A stretch of 64,000 bases of DNA from Symbiodinium natans (lineage: Eukaryota > Sar > Dinophyceae > Suessiales > Symbiodiniaceae). The translations under genes were made by a program, and so were the position numbers. The notes beneath the pieces were generated by a model. The model saw only the letters and a list, made by a program, of their open reading frames with translations. It was not told the DNA's origin and made no database searches. Shown here piece after piece: positions 29,401-36,831 of the stretch (the stretch's first letter is position 1; every line of letters begins with the position of its first letter). The DNA is taken from the NCBI GenBank assembly GCA_905221605.1, contig CAJNDS010002198.1:414176-478175 (forward strand), given 5' to 3'.

Positions 29401-31480
29401 GTTTTGGGCTTTGGTTTTAGGCTTCGGGCACCTAAGCCCTAAACAGCCCCAAGCCCCCACACCTTCGACCCGAAACCCAAAACAGGAAAGCCCTAAACCC
29501 TGAACGCTACACCCCACACCCTAAACCCTAAACCCTAAACCCTCTAGTGGGCCACCAGGCCACGGGCGAGGTGGAAGTTCAACTTCCTTCGAAGCATCCC
29601 CTCGAAGACCGGGGCCAGCTTCCCGCGATCGGAGGCCAAAGAGAACTGCCCATCACCTGTTTTTGAAATCTGGCTGAGGGCTCAAAGGATGCCGGGTGTA
29701 GTGTTTAGGGTCTAGGGTTTGGGTTTAGGGTTTAGGGTTTAGGGTTGTTTAGGGTTTAGGGTTTAGGGTTTAGGGTTTCGGGTTTAGGGTTTGGGATTTA
29801 GGGTTTAGGGTTTAGGGCTTAGGCTTACGACTCTAAGATCCAGCCCACGGTACCCACTGGCGCACGGGTCCAATCCCACGAATCCTCAGATGCTGGCAAG
29901 ATGGCAGCTCTCAACTACGGTTGTCCCTTGCACCGCTTGATTACCCACCCACGCCCCTCTACCAACAAGTAATCCCATTTCAGTATGTTGTGGCATGATC
30001 ATGGCTTTTAAATGAAGCCCTAAGGCCTAAACCCTAAACCCTAAACCCTAAACCCTAAACCCTAAACCCTAAACCTTAAAAAGCCTAAGCCCTGAACCCC
30101 AGCCCCATCAATATTTGCGCGGGGGAATGGACTGCTAGCCGAAAGGCCACCAAGGCCTGCTGCGTGGAGCTTTGTATCTCAATCGGGCAGACCTTGCCGT
30201 GTAATCACAAGGGGTTGAACCCTAAACCCTCAACCCAAAATCCAAAACCCTAAACCCTAAACCCCAAACCCTAAACCCTAAACCCTAAACCCAAGGGTTG
30301 AGGGTTCACGGCTTAGGGTTTAAATACTTCAGGTCCCAATCTGGGGTTTGGGCGGGGGGAGTCCCTTTTGCTCCCTTCGGCACCTCTTCCTCCTCGGCCG
30401 ATGCGCTCAACGCCCAAGCGGCCTGTTCCTTGTTTGGGGGCATTACCTTAAACCCTAAACCCTAAACCCTAAACCCTAAATCCTAAATCCTAATTATGGT
30501 TGGTGGGTTAGTGCTTTAGGGCTTACGGCTTAAGGTTCAGGATTTGGGCTGCGGGGTCCATAGGGATTCTGGCTAGTGGGTTGGTGCGCAGGGTTTTTGG
30601 GCTTAAGCAGCTTAGGGCTTAGGCCTCTTCGGGGATGATGATGTTTTGTGTCTTCGTGCTTTAGGGTTTTTAGGTTAGCTTCGCATTCAAGTGTTCGGGC
30701 TTTCCCATGCTGGTGCGATGACTGCGTAGATTCAGGGTTGGGGCTTACAGTTTAGGAGTAAACCTCCTCACGTTGCACTGAGGTGCGAGTCTGCACCATC
30801 CGCGGCTTTTCCACGTGGCCTTGTTCAGCAACGTCCGCTGCTCGTGGTGATAGATGTGTGGGCACAAGATGACGAAGAATCGGCATCGCCTGCACGGGGT
30901 CGGAAACCCTAGATCGAGAGCAACCCCAAAAACACAGCAGAGACAGTCGCGCTGAGCCCCGAACTTTGGGAATGCCCCGCCTCACGTAGCTGGGAATGCT
31001 ACTGATCGCTAGCCCTCGCGACGTGGGGTCTGCCTGGGGGATCGAGAAGTAGTCATACCAAATAAAGATCGCCTTGGACAGATCTCCTGCGTCGTGGGGC
31101 TGCGTGTTCGCGTATAACTCGAGGCCGATATTGGCGGAAACCACCGGTGCCTTTGCCATGTTCCTCAATGCTTTCTGGAGAACCTTGAACTGCTTGAAAC
31201 TCGGATCGGGATGCTGGGAGCCGGCCCACTGGTGTGACACGAACATCGCATTCCCCTCGCAGTGCTGGAAGTCCTTGACTACGCGATCCAAGAGGAGCGT
31301 CTCGTGCGGCTTGATCTCCGTCATGCTGAGCACGGCCTCTGCTGCAACCACGTACATCGGGAAGAGCGCTGCGCCCCATGGGTCTGCCTCCTTGGCGTCA
31401 CGGAGCGCCGCCGCGTGGCACATCAACGGGGTCGTCGTCTGAGCGGAACAAAAGGACCATGGCGACACTGAGCTGAACAT
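23104..31480 (-). CDS. SHQW-domain/ankyrin-repeat protein, about 16 exons
   Basis: The gene starts at an ATG at 31480 (MFSSVSPWSFCSAQ) and ends at a TGA at 23104. The amino-terminal part carries MFVSHQWAGSQHPDPSF, IWYDYFSIPQADP and, after a 91-nt intron, CRFFVILCPHIYHHEQ and WKSRGWCRL. This signature is common in dinoflagellate ankyrin proteins; its biochemical role is unknown. The middle exons (GQFSLASDRGKLAPVFEGML, GELHDYRILLNSQRIHLRG) continue that family. The carboxy-terminal half is ankyrin repeats, probably protein-binding: GWTPICFAALDGSPMLIASL, LLEHG/ADMNDV, FLGHNEALRLLIECKADL, INATPMHWAAIGSNLDGIDI, ATPLMCSILSGCFEATLVLL. Nearly all introns contain TTTAGGG or CCCTAAA tracts. Exons are also listed singly. 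Some joins (exons near 30.1, 28.9, 27.9 and 24.3 kb) are not proven. Confidence 0.72.
24236..24341 (-). CDS. SHQW-ankyrin gene, exon-like island
   Basis: After GATGCAG the minus strand is open in two frames. One reads LPYVTKRTISLGLHATFIHG then GSSAPMVKALPFGM; the other (VAVCHEAHDLTGASCDLHSR) is the frame predicted by the preceding exon. The frame is therefore unresolved. Confidence 0.45.
24424..24520 (-). CDS. SHQW-ankyrin gene exon
   Basis: A 97-nt exon after CTGCAG, ending TGGAAG before GT. It reads CLEPNLLGHSPFELTCMSGS then TGCMRELLLGWK, an ankyrin repeat (G-x-SPFEL ... MRELL). Confidence 0.6.
24540..24651. repeat. TTTAGGG tract with TGTAGGG variants
   Basis: About 16 units. The first few are the GTGTAGG variant. 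Confidence 0.95.
24662..24789. mobile_element. MITE-like inverted-repeat element
   Basis: The left arm (24663-24704, starting GGAGGTTCGTGGTACTTATT) is matched in reverse complement by the right arm (about 24747-24788, ending GAACCTCC), about 42 bp each with several mismatches and a loop of about 42 bp. It sits between the TTTAGGG tract and a spacer inside the ankyrin gene, has no coding capacity, and could fold into a hairpin. Transposition is inferred from structure only. Confidence 0.6.
25034..25192. repeat. TTTAGGG tract
   Basis: About 22 perfect units. Confidence 0.97.
25234..25313 (-). CDS. SHQW-ankyrin gene exon
   Basis: Starts after ATCAAG and reads DSINATPMHWAAIGSNLDGI then DILLCL; ends CTCAG. 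It joins in phase 0 to the exon at 25869-25932 (ending ADLARK), giving an ankyrin repeat with the TPMHWAA helix. The donor is not GT/GC/GA, so the left border may shift. Confidence 0.65.
25869..25932 (-). CDS. SHQW-ankyrin gene exon
   Basis: A 64-nt exon after ATTTCAG, ending GGAAG before GT. It reads FLGHNEALRLLIECKADLAR. The split codon and the repeated GTTCC at both ends of the upstream intron support the join MCA-FLGHNEAL. Confidence 0.7.
26115..26196 (-). CDS. SHQW-ankyrin gene exon
   Basis: An 82-nt exon after TTCCAG, ending TGCGC before GTTCC. It reads ADMNDVILKEDPLYHFMPRT then GVPHMCA and completes the ankyrin repeat begun by LLEHG in the previous exon. Confidence 0.7.
26218..26408. 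repeat. TTTAGGG tract, longest pure array
   Basis: About 27 perfect TTTAGGG units inside the intron between two ankyrin exons (26196 and 27255). Confidence 0.97.
26594..26666. repeat. CCCTAAA tract
   Basis: About 10 units in the same intron as the 26218-26408 array but in the opposite orientation. Confidence 0.95.
27255..27339 (-). CDS. SHQW-ankyrin gene exon
   Basis: An 85-nt exon after CCGCAG, ending ACACG before GTGGG. It reads ERTAEGWTPICFAALDGSPM then LIASLLEHG. GWTPICFAA and the closing LLEHG are textbook ankyrin-repeat features. Confidence 0.72.
27373..27517. repeat. Homogeneous CTTAGGG variant array
   Basis: About 20 copies of the variant CTTAGGG next to the ankyrin exon. Confidence 0.95.
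27867..27921 (-). CDS. SHQW-ankyrin gene, exon-like island (approximate)
   Basis: After GCAAG the minus strand reads NGFQEVTAPRLLKLRPYA. CCCTAAA lies left and TTTAGGG right. It sits between family exons; membership is by position. Confidence 0.5.
28686..28779 (-). CDS. SHQW-ankyrin gene exon
   Basis: After GCTAG the minus strand reads GIVDVVPGFQCDFQDPAAYD then LALFMHLMLGQ. The frame is open further upstream (LRQML). Left border approximate. Confidence 0.5.
28896..28933 (-). CDS. SHQW-ankyrin gene, small exon-like island
   Basis: After CACAG the minus strand reads LENAWILPRLCES. Short, so support is moderate. Confidence 0.4.
29143..29199 (-). CDS. SHQW-ankyrin gene exon
   Basis: A 57-nt exon after CCCAG, ending CCGAG before GC. 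It reads GELHDYRILLNSQRIHLRG. Confidence 0.6.
29545..29669 (-). CDS. SHQW-ankyrin gene exon
   Basis: After GCCAG the minus strand reads ISKTGDGQFSLASDRGKLAP then VFEGMLRRKLNFHLARG. A FS-x3-DR-x2-L segment follows the RGWCRL motif in this family. CCCTAAA lies left and TTTAGGG right. Left border approximate. Confidence 0.6.
30107..30192 (-). CDS. SHQW-ankyrin gene exon (approximate left border)
   Basis: After GGCAAG the minus strand reads VCPIEIQSSTQQALVAFRLA then VHSPAQ. Confidence 0.5.
30384..30428 (-). CDS. SHQW-ankyrin gene exon
   Basis: A 45-nt exon after CAAG, ending GAAGAG before GT, reading EQAAWALSASAEEEE. Confidence 0.55.
30767..30889 (-). CDS. SHQW-ankyrin gene exon 2
   Basis: After GTGCAG the exon reads CRFFVILCPHIYHHEQRTLL then NKATWKSRGWCRLAPQ. 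Joined to exon 1 it gives SIPSYVRRCRFFVILCP, the family's conserved order. The intron (30890-30980) has AGGCG at both ends and a GC donor. A continuous open frame through the intron exists but encodes the wrong frame downstream. Confidence 0.7.
30981..31480 (-). CDS. SHQW-ankyrin gene exon 1
   Basis: Begins at ATG 31480 and reads through the SHQW motif (AMFVSHQWAGSQHPDPSFKQ) and the DYFSIPQ motif to IPSYVR. No heptamers interrupt it; the region to the right (31500-32140) lacks them as well. Confidence 0.75.
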
Positions 31481-31499
31481 GGCCAAACAAGAGTCTACA

Positions 31500-32140
31500 G
31501 TACTGCAAAATGTAAATCGTGGGCCTCGAGCCTGGTCAGGAGATGTTCAACATGCAAACTGCGGATTCGACTTGCAGAGCAAAGAATAATCACCAAGAAC
31601 TATTAATAAGAAAGCAAAACGAATCTGATGTAACTTCTAAATGTTTAGATTCCCAAAATACCAAACAATACGTACACAAGGGCCTCATATTTCGTTCACA
31701 TTATTTCAATGGACTTCGTGCTTGCATCACAAGACCCATTCAAATTCTGTTCTCTTCATAGTACGGGTTTTACTGCCTTAATGACTCATTATAATAAGGA
31801 TTTTCACCTGTCATGAACACCGCTTTTCACACACCATAAAACCCTTACAAGATTCATGCACCTTGTCTGCTTCTATCCCTTGTTGACAGTGTGTTCATGA
31901 CTTGGAAAGCGTGCCCGTGGATGAACCGCCGAAACAAGTGTAAACCGACACACTCTGGAAATTTCTAAAGCTCTAGGGCTCCACAGAACCCTGCGCATGC
32001 GAGATTGCTTACAACCCAACTGCTGCCCCCTCAACCACTCCACAAGATTGTGCCGGTGCCTGTGCTCACCTCACCAGTCATGTTATGGGACTTGCTTGGG
32101 GGCTGGGGAAGGTTCAAGATCGGACATAACCCCGAAGATC
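31500..32140. other. Intergenic spacer, AT-richer, no heptamers
   Basis: About 640 bp of unique sequence upstream of the SHQW-ankyrin gene. No coding stretch or repeat found. It would contain the promoter, but dinoflagellate promoters lack recognisable consensus and none was identified. Confidence 0.5.
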
Positions 32141-32141
32141 G

Positions 32142-32624
32142 TCAGGATTTAGGCGTTAGTAGCGGCGTTAGGGTTTGGGGTGTACAAAGTTCGTAATGAT
32201 GATCTCCATGATGTCTATGGTCTCCATGCTGCCTGACAATATCATGGTAACATGCTTTGAACATGCCGTGGTGAAGCTTGCTGTTGCTCACAAGCAGATC
32301 ATTTTGGAGCACTGTCTTCCTCATCGAAAACAAGTGTAAACTAAAGCCGCCATGTGACAACTGCAAAACTGCAAAACTGTTAAGACCATTCAGTCCCTCG
32401 TCGCTAGCGCTCAAGCGCTGTAGGCGGTCATCCGTGGAAGGTGCTGGCGGTGCCAGTACGGGCTGCTTTGTTCCGAGACATGAACTCCCGGTATCATCTC
32501 TGAGTTGGCATCCTCGAACCCGACTTGAAACGGCCGCTGCCACCGGCAAGATGAGAACCACCGACTTGCTTAAGACTCCGAGGAGGGGCTCCAGGTTGTA
32601 GTGCCATACGCCGTGTTCACGCAT
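32142..32624 (-). CDS. Hypothetical coding pieces
   Basis: The minus strand is open for about 160 codons but probably mixes exon and intron. The best coding segments are KSVVLILPVAAAVSSRVRGC and MRKTVLQNDLLVSNSKLHHG. It directly follows the next feature in transcription order, in another frame. Confidence 0.3.
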   Translation of the reverse strand: MREHGVWHYNLEPLLGVLSKSVVLILPVAAAVSSRVRGCQLRDDTGSSCLGTKQPVLAPPAPSTDDRLQRLSASDEGLNGLNSFAVLQLSHGGFSLHLFSMRKTVLQNDLLVSNSKLHHGMFKACYHDIVRQHGDHRHHGDHHYELCTPQTLTPLLTPKS

Positions 32625-33157
32625 TGCTCTAGTTCGTGCAGAGCATCGGCGAAGATCATCTTTTGAAGCTCATCGCTGCTGATATTTGCAGCGCCTTTGC
32701 CTGCCTCCAAAAGGGCAAAGCGCCTGGCCACCAGCATGCCATGCAGCATGTGCGCAATGATGTCCATGTCATGTAGTGGACAAACAGGCCTGTGCAGTTC
32801 AGCTCGCGGCTGCGCCTCTTCTACGTTCTGCCCTTCCCCGCCGAGGAGAAAAGAGCCCTTCCGAGGCACGAAGGGCATCTGCACCCAGATGTCTGGCTGT
32901 GGGCGAAACAAACCAATCAACACATCAGGAACTCCCCGCTCAAGATGATGCAAACGGTCGAGGGTGTGATTTGCATACACGGCCAGCTTCTCAAAGAAAG
33001 GCCACCGCTCCCTGGCCAACAGGTTGTTGCTGAAATCCGTAGGGTCTAGAAGCAGCGCCGTGGAAGTTTGTGCCCAATTGGCCGCATCCTGCTCACCATA
33101 GAAACGCGTCCACACTTTGCGGACTTTCTGGAAGTTCCGAATTTTGTCAAGCGCCAA
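32570..33157 (-). CDS. Hypothetical protein, exon region
   Basis: Open for 195 codons. Convincing coding segments are LDKIRNFQKVRKVWTRFYGE, ERWPFFEKLAVYANHTLDRL and MDIIAHMLHGMLVARRFALL, with a less protein-like stretch between (about 32790-32860) that may be an unspliced intron. No known domain recognised. It lies upstream of the ankyrin gene on the same strand, as expected of unidirectional dinoflagellate gene clusters. Confidence 0.5.
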   Translation of the reverse strand: MALDKIRNFQKVRKVWTRFYGEQDAANWAQTSTALLLDPTDFSNNLLARERWPFFEKLAVYANHTLDRLHHLERGVPDVLIGLFRPQPDIWVQMPFVPRKGSFLLGGEGQNVEEAQPRAELHRPVCPLHDMDIIAHMLHGMLVARRFALLEAGKGAANISSDELQKMIFADALHELEQCVNTAYGTTTWSPSSES

Positions 33158-33677
33158 CCTCAGACCACGCAGAACATCTCGTACTTAGGCGTTGGAGCGG
33201 GCGCGGGGGGACTGCACTGCGATAATCGCAGCTACCTACCTCAGCCCTTTGAAGAGCAATGGACGAACCTAAAGCTCCTAGGCCCAGGCTGCTACCTCTG
33301 CCACGAACGTACGATAACAAGAAAAGAAAAGAACACAAGGCAAGCGCATCCTTGGACTTGCCGATGCCTCAGAGAAGGGAAAGGAAATGCCTACAAGGAA
33401 TAGAGTTTAAAATGAGGCCTGCTTGAGCTGGCTGTACAAAGCTGTAGAAACATCAGGCTCGCAAATCGGCTTCAAATGATAACTGAAACTGCCTAAGGCC
33501 CAGCTCAGACTCACTCGCTTTTGACTGTCTCCGTCACCCTAAATGTGAGTCATCGCGTCCGATACTCACGCACTGGTGCCGGTGGGCCGTACCCGGATGG
33601 GCCGACACCCTGAGTTCCCGTCTAGTGGCGTCCCACACTAGGTAACTCACGACAACCAGCGGAGGGCCGTAAGACGT

Positions 33678-34577
33678 TCAGCCGGTAAAGGCCGTGAAGG
33701 ACTGTGTCCTTGGATGCTCACAACTGTGTTGCGGCAGCGGCATATCGCTCATCAGAAAGTCTGTGCCCAGCCGTGTCGTGGAGCCGTACCATATAGTGCA
33801 GAAACTGCTAGAGGGCGAACCTGCTCCTCGCCACAAGAGCGAGTCCCGGCTCTCGCACCCCGCTGCAAGACTAGGCGTTGGTGACATGTTGGGGCCAGCA
33901 TTCAGAACTGTGGTTGCAGTGTCCCAACCTGCACCTTGTCCTGTAGACAAGACCGGCCCGGCGCCCCGTCTGGGCCACAAAGACACAAGGGTGCTCAGCG
34001 GGGCCAGCATTGGGAGGATTACGTCGTGCTGAAGGCCGTTGGATAGCTTTGTGTTTGGCAGCTGTGCTGCAAGTCCGTACAACCTTATCGGAGACTTCTC
34101 ATCCTCACCAACGTTTGACGTTTTCCCCGGAGCAAGCAGCATGTCAGCTGCGCTGCAATCCCTTTCAACAGTATCCAAAGCAATACGTAGCTCGAACTGG
34201 GGGGGGGAGGGGGCGTGTCGTGGCCAGTCACGTACTTGTCTGCGAAGCGGCTTTTGAGCATGAGTGTCTCGGAGAAGAAGCTGCCACTTCGCATAAACTG
34301 CACAGAAAAGGATTGCAGTGATCTCTGAGTGGATCATCCCGGGGAAGCTGCTTGAAGCACAAAAGGCCTCAGCACTGATACTGCTTGCATAGCAACCAGG
34401 CTCTGAAGTCGACCAATGTTGCACTGCTCCAAGGATGTCTTTGTGCTGCAGAACCTTTTGTAAATGGAAAAGTGTAGGCAGGAGAAATGTACTGAGGCGC
34501 GTTCGGCTCGCCATCCGCTTGTTTTTCCCCTCCAGAAACATAGATGATGAAGTCACTAAAGAGGGTACTCCTTCCAC
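33678..34577 (-). CDS. Hypothetical protein, exon region
   Basis: A 299-codon open stretch reading ASRTRLSTFLLPTLFHLQKV and SSFPGMIHSEITAILFCAVY early on, then RIALDTVERDCSAADMLLAP and LQHDVILPMLAPLSTLVSLW. An overlapping frame (FFSETLMLKSRFADKYV) near 34220-34290 also looks coding, so an intron or frameshift is likely. Ends low-complexity. Not recognised; may be the same gene as 32570-33157. Confidence 0.4.
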   Translation of the reverse strand: MEGVPSLVTSSSMFLEGKNKRMASRTRLSTFLLPTLFHLQKVLQHKDILGAVQHWSTSEPGCYASSISAEAFCASSSFPGMIHSEITAILFCAVYAKWQLLLRDTHAQKPLRRQVRDWPRHAPSPPQFELRIALDTVERDCSAADMLLAPGKTSNVGEDEKSPIRLYGLAAQLPNTKLSNGLQHDVILPMLAPLSTLVSLWPRRGAGPVLSTGQGAGWDTATTVLNAGPNMSPTPSLAAGCESRDSLLWRGAGSPSSSFCTIWYGSTTRLGTDFLMSDMPLPQHSCEHPRTQSFTAFTG

Positions 34578-34705
34578 CTCGCGGAACAGTGGAAACCCTA
34601 CCGCTTACCTCTGCAAACTCGTTGTTGTCGGTGTGCGTGAGGCCCGGGAATTGGGACCCGGCGGTTCACAGCAGAGTCGACTCGTAGCTCCAATGGCAAA
34701 ATGGC

Positions 34706-35074
34706 TCAGGCAAAGGCAGAATCCTTAAGCTTCTGCGAAGGCAGGGCCTGTTGCTGAGCTCTTGCGCGTTCGGCCTGGAGGCTGGTTGACTTCCCAACTG
34801 CTGTGAACCGTGCGGCACTACTACTACTACTATTCCATTCCATTCCAGTCGCAGCCGCAGTCTCGATCCACAGCTTAGCGTACAGCCTAGTGGCACTGCC
34901 TTGCAGCGGCGCTTCAAGATTCAAGAGCGCAACGGATTTCCGTTTCCACATGAGAAAAAAGGCAGGTGATCCGCTACGAATAGCCAAGCAACCACCAATC
35001 ACACCCACGGTCAGTACATGCACTATACAAGCACAGGTGCAAAACAACGTGGTCAGCTCAATGATGTATCGCAC
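34706..35074 (-). CDS. Hypothetical membrane protein exon
   Basis: Open for 122 codons. It begins with a hydrophobic segment (LFCTCACIVHVLTVGVIGGC) likely to span a membrane, followed by FFLMWKRKSVALLNLEA and LYAKLWIETAAATG. The last third is Ala/Gln-rich and may be intron. Possibly part of the same gene as its neighbours. Confidence 0.4.
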   Translation of the reverse strand: MRYIIELTTLFCTCACIVHVLTVGVIGGCLAIRSGSPAFFLMWKRKSVALLNLEAPLQGSATRLYAKLWIETAAATGMEWNSSSSSAARFTAVGKSTSLQAERARAQQQALPSQKLKDSAFA

Positions 35075-35812
35075 TCAGAAGCAATCAGTTGAGGACCTCC
35101 ATGGAGAGTTCGGAACTACAGTGACTCGTCGCATCGCGCAAGTTGCCTCATTGTCCGAACTAGCCACGGGCCAACCCACAGATTCCCAAGGGCTAGGTGG
35201 GGAGCAGGAGCGAACAGTCCACAACGAATGTCGCCACATTTCCTTCCAGCTATTGCGTTCGAAGGTGAGAGCTCCATGAGTTTGGACATCAGAGCAATTC
35301 CATACATTGTCGTATCCTGATTGGAACTCCTGTGGCCGAAGAGTCGGCACACACAAATGCCCAAGCATCAAGACTAAGGGCACAGTCATAACGACAGTCA
35401 CACGACCTTGGGTGGGATCTTGCCCACGTTGCCCATATATATGCTGTGTTCCGCATTGCTTCAGCGCTTGAAAGCTGTTCAGGGTTGTTGCATGTCGCTT
35501 CCCCCGGCCCCTGCGGACAGGACCGGAACCCTCACACCATACGCAGACCCAACTAGATGTATAATCTTGAACAGGCTGTAGAGATATCTGCGTACCCCGG
35601 ACTTGGGACCGGGCCGGCTCTTTTGTGTTTGGCTGACACCCACAGCAAGCTCCACTTTGACGATAACACTTCCTGTCCTGCATCAGAGCGCCGTCGGGCA
35701 CGACCCCATGTTCCGAGAACAAAGGAGGCCCCCGTTGCTCATCCCATGCATGACCCAGAAATAAAGCGGCGCCATTCTGCAGAGCGGCCTCTTGGCAAAT
35801 TGCGCAACGCAT
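35075..35812 (-). CDS. Hypothetical coding region, part repeat-derived
   Basis: Open for 245 codons. It contains a hydrophobic stretch VTVVMTVPLVLMLG near 35370-35410 that may be a membrane segment. The upstream third overlaps the tandem repeat at 35667-36160. The frame downstream of 35364 (MYGIALMSKLMELSPS) also looks coding, suggesting a frameshift or intron. Confidence 0.3.
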   Translation of the reverse strand: MRCAICQEAALQNGAALFLGHAWDEQRGPPLFSEHGVVPDGALMQDRKCYRQSGACCGCQPNTKEPARSQVRGTQISLQPVQDYTSSWVCVWCEGSGPVRRGRGKRHATTLNSFQALKQCGTQHIYGQRGQDPTQGRVTVVMTVPLVLMLGHLCVPTLRPQEFQSGYDNVWNCSDVQTHGALTFERNSWKEMWRHSLWTVRSCSPPSPWESVGWPVASSDNEATCAMRRVTVVPNSPWRSSTDCF

Positions 35813-36165
35813 CGGCTACCCACAATGGGGCCGTTTTGCACAAGCCAGGGGCCGAGAAGTACTTTCGGCTTTGGATGGACCCTTGCACAGCACTGTAGGC
35901 ACGATGTCGAGAGCACTTCCTGTCCTGCATCAGAGCGCCGTCGGCACGACCCCATGCTCCCAGAGCAGAGGAGGCCCCCGTCGCTCATCCCTTGCATGAG
36001 CCAGAGATAAAGCAGCGCCATTCTGTGGAGCCCTCTTGGCAAATTGCTCAACGCATCGGCTTCCCTCAATGGGGCCGTTTTGCACAAGCCAGGGGCCGAG
36101 AAGTACTTTCGGCTTGTCCCTGCATAACTTCGTCGGCACGATGACGAAAGCACTTCCTGTCCTGC
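35667..36165. repeat. Tandem repeat, about 240 bp unit, two copies plus part
   Basis: Units begin CACTTCCTGTCCTGCATCAG at 35667, 35914 and 36151 (periods 247 and 237). Shared internal text includes GCACAAGCCAGGGGCCGAGA. The third copy breaks off after about 20 bases. Confidence 0.9.
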
Positions 36166-36229
36166 ATCAGAGCCCAACATAGTAACTGGCACCTCTGGCT
36201 TATCAAGCAAATGCGGATCTGAATTTCTG

Positions 36230-36830
36230 AAATATTTCTGAAAAAGTTTCTGATTATTTTTCTGGTCTATGAAAAATCTCTGATTCATTTTCTGAATTTG
36301 CTTCGGGGTGAATTATGATTGTTTCTGAAAATGCTCCCCTAGGAGCGGGAGATCAGAATTCAGAAAAAAATCAGAAATAATTCAGAAATATGCTGTATAT
36401 ACCATGCCTTTTCTGATTTCCCCTCCCCGTTCCGGATGCCCAGAAATTTCTGAAAAAATTCTGGTCCGGATGCCCGCCATGGGGCATGGAAAGTCAGAAA
36501 AGCATGGTACACACAGCACTTTTTTTGTTTTTTTTGACATGTCCCCCTCCAGGGTCCAGGGGTTGGGGGGGCGGGGGGGGCGGGGAGATCAGAATTCAGA
36601 AAAAAATCAGAAAATAATTCAGAAATATGCTGTATATACCATGGTTTTTCTGATTTTCCAGCCACTGGAGCGGGGATTCGGAATTTCTGAAAAAAAGTCT
36701 GATATTTTTCTACCGCGAAAATATTTCAGACTTTTTTCCAGAAATGTTTTTGGAGTCAGAGTTTTTTTCAGAAATCTTTTCAGAAATTTTGTAAAAATTA
36801 ATTATTCCAGGTTTTCTTCTGTAAGCCAGC
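36230..36830. repeat. TCAGAAA/TTTCTGA palindromic repeat region with 70 bp direct repeat
   Basis: Dense short palindromes of TCAGAAATTTCTGA type. A segment of about 70 bp starting GATCAGAATTCAGAAAAAAA occurs at 36351 and again at 36586 with few changes. The unit spells Ser-Glu-Lys on the minus strand, so the gag frame runs on through it. Confidence 0.8.
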
Positions 36831-36831
36831 C

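Larger units (their letters stand above)
1..30740. repeat. Interspersed telomere-heptamer block (TTTAGGG/CCCTAAA)
   Basis: More than 60 tracts of TTTAGGG or its complement CCCTAAA, from 3 to about 27 units long, are scattered over this stretch in both orientations, with many one-base variants (TTTAGGGG, TTGAGGG, TTTAGGC, CTTAGGG, CCCCAAA). Between them are islands of non-repetitive DNA, many of which read as minus-strand exons. A true chromosome end would have one orientation and no islands, so this is interstitial repeat. TTTAGGG is the known telomere unit of dinoflagellates and plants. Confidence 0.95.

Noticed and set aside
1-30740. A true chromosome end (telomere)
   Set aside because: Both orientations alternate, arrays are short, and coding islands lie between them; the outer edge is not an unbroken array.
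30752-31486. A single-exon 244-residue protein
   Set aside because: The frame runs through a 91-nt intron; removing it restores the conserved CRFFVILCP and RGWCRL motifs in another frame.
33540-33690. Possible tRNA or structured RNA with short inverted repeats
   Set aside because: No cloverleaf with acceptor stem, anticodon and T-loop could be drawn.
34691-34712. Spliced-leader-like sequence (AAAATGGCTCAGG)
   Set aside because: Only a partial match to the dinoflagellate leader, and the key TTTTGGCTCAAG end is not present.
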